In this document: one piece after another, positions 6,133 through 10,315 of the stretch | Layout: the number at the start of each line of letters is the position of its first letter | Position numbering within the stretch: the stretch's first letter is position 1 | NCBI GenBank assembly: GCA_027297825.1 | Contig: JAPUHH010000185.1 | Location: 1 to 10,315 of the forward strand | Direction: 5' to 3' | Length of the DNA stretch: 10,315 nt | DNA from: Gammaproteobacteria bacterium | Lineage (GTDB): Bacteria > Pseudomonadota > Gammaproteobacteria > UBA4575 | Made by a program: the position numbers and the translations under genes | The notes under the pieces: model-generated | Database searches by the model: none | What the model saw: only the letters and a program-made list of their open reading frames with translations | What the model was told of the DNA's origin: nothing

Positions 6133-8166
6133 TCATCCTGCCTTCGTTACTGGTTTACCCAAAATAACATCCTTCAATAGAATAATATCGTCCCGCAGAT
6201 TCGCCGCCTCTTCAAATTCCAAATTCTTCGCATGTTTATACATTTGCTGTTCAAGTTGCTTTACCTTCTTCATGCCCTGCTCCAGACTCATATTAGAATA
6301 AGTAGCAACATCTTCAGCCACTTTTCTTGCACGCGACTTACTCATACCGTGCTCATAAGGTGATGAACGCGCCCCTTCCATAATATCCGAAACTTTCTTT
6401 TTTATACCCTTTGGCGTAATACCGTGCTCTTTATTAAAAGCAATTTGCTTAGCGCGACGCCGCTCCGTTTCATCTAGGGTACGCTGCATAGAACCGGTAA
6501 TTTTGTCCGCATACATAATGGCTCGGCCATTAATGTGGCGCGCGGCACGGCCAACTGTTTGAATCAGTGAACGCTCGGACCGTAAAAAGCCTTCTTTGTC
6601 TGCATCTAGAATCGCCACCAATGAGACTTCTGGAATATCCAAGCCTTCACGCAATAAATTAATTCCCACTAGCACATCAAAATCACCCTTGCGCAAGCCG
6701 CGAATTATCTCCACGCGTTCTACGGTATCGATATCAGAATGCAAATACCGCACACGCACACCATGCTCGGCTAAATACTCTGTGAGATCTTCTGACATGC
6801 GTTTGGTCAGTGTAGTGATTAACACCCTCTCACCTTTCGCAACGCAATGATTAATTTCCGATAACACATCATCCACTTGTGAAGCGACAGGCCGCACTTC
6901 AATTTCAGGATCGATTAAACCAGTGGGGCGCACAACTTGTTCCACAATGACATCAGACTTTTCTAATTCATAAGGCCCCGGTGTGGCGGAAACATAAATC
7001 ATTTGTGGAGCGAGAGACTCAAACTCTTCAAACATTAGTGGGCGATTATCTAAGGCGGATGGCAGTCGAAATCCATATTCAACTAGTGTGCCTTTACGCG
7101 AGCGATCACCCTTGTACATGCCACCAAACTGGGGGACTGATACATGGCTTTCATCCATGACCATTAACGCATTGTCTGGCAAGTAGTCTAATAAACATGG
7201 CGGCGGTTCACCGGGTCCACGACCTGATAGATACCGTGAATAGTTTTCTATCCCTGCGCAGTAGCCTATTTCTTGAATCATCTCTAAGTCAAATCGTGTG
7301 CGTTGCTCAAGGCGTTGCGCTTCGACCAATCGATTCGCTTTATTCAGTACTTCTAAGTGCTCTTTGAGTTCTTCTTTTATATAGTCCACCGCGCGCAATA
7401 AGATCTCTCTAGGGGTTGCATAATGAGTCTTCGGATAAATTGTCAGACGCGGGACTTTACGAATCATCTCTCCGGTGAGTGGATCAAAATAACTTAGATT
7501 TTCTATCTCATCATCAAACAGCTCAATACGAATTCCTTCACGCTCGGATTCAGCAGGATGCACATCAATGACCTCGCCATGTACTCGAAAGGTGCCGCGA
7601 CGCAATTCAAGATCATTGCGCGTATATTGAAGCTCGGCTAATCGGCGCAACAAATTGCGTTGATCGATGCGATCGCCACGATCGAGGTGCATGACCATAT
7701 CCAGATAGGCTTTAGGGTCACCTAAGCCATAAATCGCCGATACTGTGGCAACGATGATGGTATCGGGTCGCTCAAATAGCGCTTTAGTCGCCGATAAGCG
7801 CATTTGCTCAATATGCTCATTCACCGAGGCATCTTTTTCTATAAAGGTATCGCTGGAGGGTACGTAGGCCTCAGGTTGGTAGTAGTCATAATAAGAAACG
7901 AAATATTCCACAGAATGCTTTGGGAAGAATTCTTTCATTTCCCCATACAACTGAGCCGCCAAGGTTTTGTTGGGCGCCAATATGATGGTGGGCCGCTGCA
8001 CTGCCTCCACGACCTTAGCGATAGTGAAGGTCTTACCGGATCCCGTAACTCCAAGCAGCGTTTGATGGGCCAACCCATCATTCAGACCCTCGACTAGGGT
8101 TTGAATCGCTTGAGGCTGGTCTCCTGCAGGAACAAAATCGCTATTTAATTGAAAATGCTTATGCAT
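6133..8166 (-). CDS. uvrB: UvrABC excinuclease subunit B
   Basis: UvrB is the damage-verifying helicase-like subunit of nucleotide excision repair: it is loaded by UvrA and then recruits UvrC for incision. It has 677 residues, the family length. Walker A is GVTGSGKT (39-46). The beta-hairpin region follows (YYDYYQPEAYVPSSDTFIEK, about 93-112). The Walker B/DEAD-like motif is VMDESHVSVPQ (about 335-345). Motif VI is QTVGRAARHINGRA (about 534-547). The C-terminal UVR domain that contacts UvrC contains KHAKNLEFEEAANLRDDI. The start MHKHFQLNSDFVPAGDQP matches the family, though no strong Shine-Dalgarno precedes it. E. coli uvrB is LexA-controlled; I saw no CTGT-N8-ACAG box in the 99 bases upstream. 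It diverges from the aminotransferase gene. Confidence 0.98.
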   Translation of the reverse strand: MHKHFQLNSDFVPAGDQPQAIQTLVEGLNDGLAHQTLLGVTGSGKTFTIAKVVEAVQRPTIILAPNKTLAAQLYGEMKEFFPKHSVEYFVSYYDYYQPEAYVPSSDTFIEKDASVNEHIEQMRLSATKALFERPDTIIVATVSAIYGLGDPKAYLDMVMHLDRGDRIDQRNLLRRLAELQYTRNDLELRRGTFRVHGEVIDVHPAESEREGIRIELFDDEIENLSYFDPLTGEMIRKVPRLTIYPKTHYATPREILLRAVDYIKEELKEHLEVLNKANRLVEAQRLEQRTRFDLEMIQEIGYCAGIENYSRYLSGRGPGEPPPCLLDYLPDNALMVMDESHVSVPQFGGMYKGDRSRKGTLVEYGFRLPSALDNRPLMFEEFESLAPQMIYVSATPGPYELEKSDVIVEQVVRPTGLIDPEIEVRPVASQVDDVLSEINHCVAKGERVLITTLTKRMSEDLTEYLAEHGVRVRYLHSDIDTVERVEIIRGLRKGDFDVLVGINLLREGLDIPEVSLVAILDADKEGFLRSERSLIQTVGRAARHINGRAIMYADKITGSMQRTLDETERRRAKQIAFNKEHGITPKGIKKKVSDIMEGARSSPYEHGMSKSRARKVAEDVATYSNMSLEQGMKKVKQLEQQMYKHAKNLEFEEAANLRDDIILLKDVILGKPVTKAG

Positions 8167-8180
8167 ATTTATTTATTGGC

Positions 8181-8209
8181 TTATCTCTTATTGAAAGTTC
8201 CAGTATGAT
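8181..8209 (+). promoter_or_regulatory. Candidate sigma-70 promoter for the aminotransferase gene
   Basis: TTATCT (8181-8186), a 17-base spacer and TATGAT (8204-8209) make a -35/-10 pair: the -10 matches five of six consensus bases, the -35 about three. A transcript would start near 8216, downstream of the possible TTG at 8209 and upstream of the one at 8266. No equally good pair was found for uvrB on the other strand of this divergent gap. Confidence 0.4.
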
Positions 8210-8265
8210 TGTCCGCCGCTGTAGAGTACCCGTATTTATCAATCAACAAACCAGGGAAAGATCCT

Positions 8266-9444
8266 TTGAAAAGTCCATTAGCTGATCGTGTTGCACGCAT
8301 CAAACCCTCTGTCACTTTAGCGATAACCGCACGTGCAAATCAAATTCGCGCAGAAGGCGGAGATATTTTGAGCTTGGCGGCTGGCGAACCTGACTTTGAC
8401 ACCCCTGAGCATATCAAAGAAGCCGCAATTGCTGCGATGCAAGCGGGCAAAACAAAATACACTCCTGTATCGGGCACTGTGTCCCTCAAACAAGCCATTG
8501 TTGAAAAATTCAAGCGTGACAACCAGCTCCATTACGAAATGAATGAGGTGATGGTTTCCAATGGCGGCAAACAGGTTTTTTATAACCTATGCCAAGCTAT
8601 TTTAAACGCAGGAGATGAAGTGCTCATTCCTGCACCATTCTGGGTATCGTATCCAGACATGGTATTGCTAGCGGATGGCAGTCCAATCATCATCCCTAGT
8701 AATGACGAAAACGGTTGCAAGATTACCGCTGCCGACTTAGAAAATGCCATTACCGATAAAACCAAACTATTTGTCATCAATAGTCCCTCTAATCCATCTG
8801 GCATTGGCTATAACGAAGATGAGCTTGCAGAGCTTGGACATGTATTAGAAAAAAATAAGCAAATCCATATTGTTACGGATGACATCTATGAACACATCAT
8901 GTTTCGCGGTCAAAAGTTTGTAAACATTTTAAACACCACACCTTCACTTAAAAACCGCACCCTTGTGTTAAACGGTGTCTCAAAAGTGTATTCCATGACT
9001 GGTTGGCGCATTGGCTATGCGGCAGGACCCAGCTTTATTATTAAAGCGATGATCGATATTCAATCGCAAAGCACATCCAACCCCAGCTCTATTTCACAAG
9101 CTGCGGCTGAGGCAGCGCTAATCGGCAACCAGAGCTGTGTAGTGACCATGTGTAACGCATTTGAAGAACGACACGACTATATTGTTAAAGCCTTGAATGA
9201 AATCGATGGGGTACATTGTCTACCCTCAGATGGAACCTTTTATTGCTTCCCAAACGTGGCAGGCCTAATTGAAAAAATTTCAGGTGTGGCGGATGATGTT
9301 GAGTTTGCCGAATACCTACTCAATGAAACGGGTATCGCGGTCGTGCCTGGATCTGCATTTGGCCTAGCTGGCCACTTACGCATATCTTTCGCAACGAGCA
9401 TGGATGCTTTACAAAAAGCGATCACGCGCCTTAAAGCGCTTTAG
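8266..9444 (+). CDS. Aspartate-type class I PLP aminotransferase
   Basis: A pyridoxal-phosphate enzyme of the subgroup that includes bacterial aspartate (and sometimes prephenate) aminotransferases. It moves the amino group between aspartate or glutamate and 2-oxo acids in the cytoplasm. With the TTG at 8266 it has 392 residues and begins KSPLADRVARIKPSVTLAIT after the initiator, as expected. Motifs: LAAGEPDFDTPEHI, TKYTPVSG, SNGGKQVFYNL, PAPFWVSYPDM, the PLP-binding NSPSNPSG, DDIYEH, the Schiff-base lysine K240 in SKVYSMTGWRIGY, and the C-terminal carboxylate-binding Arg in GHLRISFATS. The frame is also open from a TTG at 8209, but that adds 19 unconserved residues, overlaps the likely -10, and lacks a ribosome site; AGGGA sits eight bases before 8266. 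Exact substrate (Asp, Tyr/Phe or prephenate) cannot be set by eye. No convincing terminator follows. Confidence 0.93.
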   Translation: MKSPLADRVARIKPSVTLAITARANQIRAEGGDILSLAAGEPDFDTPEHIKEAAIAAMQAGKTKYTPVSGTVSLKQAIVEKFKRDNQLHYEMNEVMVSNGGKQVFYNLCQAILNAGDEVLIPAPFWVSYPDMVLLADGSPIIIPSNDENGCKITAADLENAITDKTKLFVINSPSNPSGIGYNEDELAELGHVLEKNKQIHIVTDDIYEHIMFRGQKFVNILNTTPSLKNRTLVLNGVSKVYSMTGWRIGYAAGPSFIIKAMIDIQSQSTSNPSSISQAAAEAALIGNQSCVVTMCNAFEERHDYIVKALNEIDGVHCLPSDGTFYCFPNVAGLIEKISGVADDVEFAEYLLNETGIAVVPGSAFGLAGHLRISFATSMDALQKAITRLKAL

Positions 9445-9516
9445 ATAAGCACTCACTTCAGACCCAATTGGTTCAATGGGATCTGCCATGAGTTTTAATA
9501 AAGAACAGGTTGTTAA

Positions 9517-9900
9517 TTAACCTTGATTCGCTCGCATCGTTCGCGAGTTACTACTTGGAAAATCTGGCATCACTTCTCGCTGCACGTGCTGCTTGAAGCG
9601 TCGCACATCAATACTCTCTGAGGTACGTAGCATTTTATGCATACCATCCTCAGACAATATCATCATGTCTATCCAGGGGTTTTTTGGATTCTCTGGCGTA
9701 TCGATACGGTACCTGCGTTTCTGCACATCATTAAGTCCACGCGTTGCAACCGTTACATTCGGTTTCCCGGTACGTTTGTTAATGGCCAATCCAAGACAAC
9801 GACAAATATCCGCCGCAACAAACCATGGGCCACCACCAGTCTCATCCTTGACGATCCTTATCTTATAACCACCATAGTCAAATAGCGCAATGTTTCCCAC
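9517..9900 (-). CDS. Short BRO-N domain protein, probably phage-derived
   Basis: The product has about 127 residues with a BRO family N-terminal (Bro-N) domain, a DNA-binding module common in phages, prophages and large DNA viruses. Features seen are an N-terminal LFDYGGYKIRIVKD strand pair, the hallmark GPWFVAADICRCLGL, a central basic/Asn-rich loop, MMILSEDGMHKMLRTSES, and the terminal RRFKQHVQREVMPDF. Bro proteins usually carry a second domain after this point; here only about 15 polar residues follow (SSNSRTMRANQG), so it is a stand-alone domain or a truncated gene. AAGGAG lies eight bases before the GTG at 9900, whereas a GTG three codons earlier (9909) overlaps that site, so 9900 is preferred. 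It converges with the aminotransferase gene 72 bases away and has no phage neighbours in view. Its role is unknown. Confidence 0.82.
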   Translation of the reverse strand: MGNIALFDYGGYKIRIVKDETGGGPWFVAADICRCLGLAINKRTGKPNVTVATRGLNDVQKRRYRIDTPENPKNPWIDMMILSEDGMHKMLRTSESIDVRRFKQHVQREVMPDFPSSNSRTMRANQG

Positions 9901-10242
9901 TTGTGTCACTCCTTGTTTTCACCCATGACGTTTTCATACACGACAAGATGCCGTATTCGAGAAATATTTATAGAATGATCAAAGACCTACAGATGACGGT
10001 TGCCGCTTATTGGTACTATCAGCCAGACAATCTGAGGGGAATCTATAGATTAATTCCCTAAACCGACTCTCGAAGACGACTGATCTAAGAATCTTGGCTA
10101 ATCTATGCAAAAATGGGGGGAAATTGACTTTCGCTCTAACGGTGGGAATTTTGAACTGAACGGCGATATGAAACTGGGTCCTATAAAACACCCAGTTGGT
10201 AATAAGCCAATGCTTTTAAATGATATAGAGTTAAACTTTATA
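9901..10242. other. Gene-poor gap between the BRO-N gene and the tRNA promoter
   Basis: About 340 bases hold no recognisable gene. I see an AT-rich TATTTATA (9965-9972) that could be a -10 for the BRO-N gene, a 28-codon plus-strand ORF (9975-10061), a 49-codon plus-strand ORF running from 10105 to 10254, and a 70-codon minus-strand ORF from a GTG over the same bases. None has a good ribosome site or a family I know. Overlapping open frames broken by stops are consistent with decayed inserted DNA, but that is inference. Confidence 0.5.
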
Positions 10243-10254
10243 TTGACCGACTAA
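10105..10254 (+). CDS. Small unrecognised ORF, doubtful (49 residues)
   Basis: It is open from ATG to TAA and encodes MQKWGEIDFRSNGGNFELNG followed by DMKLGPIKHP, then a leucine/asparagine-rich end (LLNDIELNFILTD). The composition looks protein-like, with alternating hydrophobic residues suggestive of beta strands, but I recognise no family. There is no Shine-Dalgarno, an in-frame TAA lies two codons before the ATG, and the 3' end runs over the -35 of the tRNA promoter. It may be the tail of a degraded larger gene or chance. Confidence 0.2.
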   Translation: MQKWGEIDFRSNGGNFELNGDMKLGPIKHPVGNKPMLLNDIELNFILTD

Positions 10255-10271
10255 TTGCAGGCCGTTACCAT
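10243..10271 (+). promoter_or_regulatory. Sigma-70 promoter of the tRNA gene, with GC-rich discriminator
   Basis: TTGACC (10243-10248; five of six consensus), a 17-base spacer and TACCAT (10266-10271; four of six) lie 15 bases before the tRNA 5' end. The stretch after the -10 (CTTGCGCTCCC) is GC-rich, as in stringently controlled stable-RNA promoters, where such a discriminator confers ppGpp sensitivity. Regulation is inferred from that resemblance. Confidence 0.65.
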
Positions 10272-10286
10272 CTTGCGCTCCCTTAT

Positions 10287-10315
10287 TCCCCGGTAGCTCA
10301 GTTGGTAGAGCGGGT
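10287..10315 (+). tRNA. tRNA gene, 5' part only, probably tRNA-Asn
   Basis: The sequence TCCCCGG-TA-GCTC-AGTTGGTA-GAGC-G is an acceptor 5' strand, the linker bases 8-9 and a complete D arm, followed by the first bases of an anticodon stem before the window ends. Few bacterial tRNAs begin with T; TCC-starting acceptors with this D arm are typical of tRNA-Asn in gammaproteobacteria. The anticodon is outside the window, so identity is a judgement. Confidence 0.85.

Noticed and set aside
9469..9486. Possible terminator hairpin (CCCA...TGGG) after the aminotransferase
   Set aside because: Only four pairs and no U run follow, too weak to call.
9945..9968. Resemblance of GACAAG...GAGAA here to one arm of the palindrome upstream of thrS
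   Set aside because: Only two short blocks match and there is no opposing arm or palindromic centre, so a second repeat copy cannot be supported.
9979..10191. Minus-strand 70-codon open frame from a GTG
   Set aside because: No ribosome site, no recognisable motif, and it overlaps another open frame on the plus strand; mentioned only as part of the gap.

Overview
The window comes from the chromosome of a moderately AT-rich gammaproteobacterium. The evidence is the gene order thrS-infC-rpmI-rplT-pheS-pheT, the close match of every product to gammaproteobacterial families, a tRNA-Val(GAC) of the AGGCGCG...CGTGCCT type, and a tRNA-Asn-like gene starting TCCCCGG. I cannot name the genus. A Legionella/Coxiella-like or other low-GC gammaproteobacterium would fit, but that is inference.

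Layout: the first 8.2 kb is read on the minus strand. Read in that direction the order is uvrB (8166-6133), tRNA-Val(GAC) (6078-6002), a 179-bp leader region, thrS (5822-3912), infC (3891-3373), rpmI (3353-3156), rplT (3124-2765), a strong terminator or attenuator hairpin, pheS (2644-1643) and the 5' two-thirds of pheT, cut by the window edge. An aspartate-type aminotransferase gene diverges from uvrB on the plus strand (8266-9444). Next comes a minus-strand BRO-N domain gene (about 9900-9517), then roughly 380 bp with only small doubtful ORFs. The window ends inside a plus-strand tRNA gene, probably tRNA-Asn, with a good promoter.

Function: this is a translation locus holding two aminoacyl-tRNA synthetases, initiation factor IF3 and ribosomal proteins L35 and L20, next to nucleotide-excision repair (UvrB) and amino-acid transamination. 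The protein-coding content is mostly ordinary. The interest lies in control elements: (i) infC has no ATG/GTG/TTG/CTG start that would keep its conserved N-terminus and appears to start at AUC behind a strong GGAGG; (ii) a hairpin just upstream of the thrS Shine-Dalgarno carries UGGUA, the loop sequence of tRNA-Thr(GGU), in an anticodon-arm-like context, suggesting ThrRS autocontrol by tRNA mimicry; (iii) a perfect 15-bp hairpin between rplT and pheS is preceded by a seven-codon ORF with tandem Phe codons, in the place where E. coli has pheM and its attenuator; (iv) a ~110-bp imperfect palindrome lies between tRNA-Val and thrS.

The only accessory-looking part is 9.45-10.25 kb, where a short BRO-N protein and possible gene debris sit between the aminotransferase and the tRNA. 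I see no CRISPR array, transposase, integrase or toxin-antitoxin pair, and no convincing new multi-gene system.
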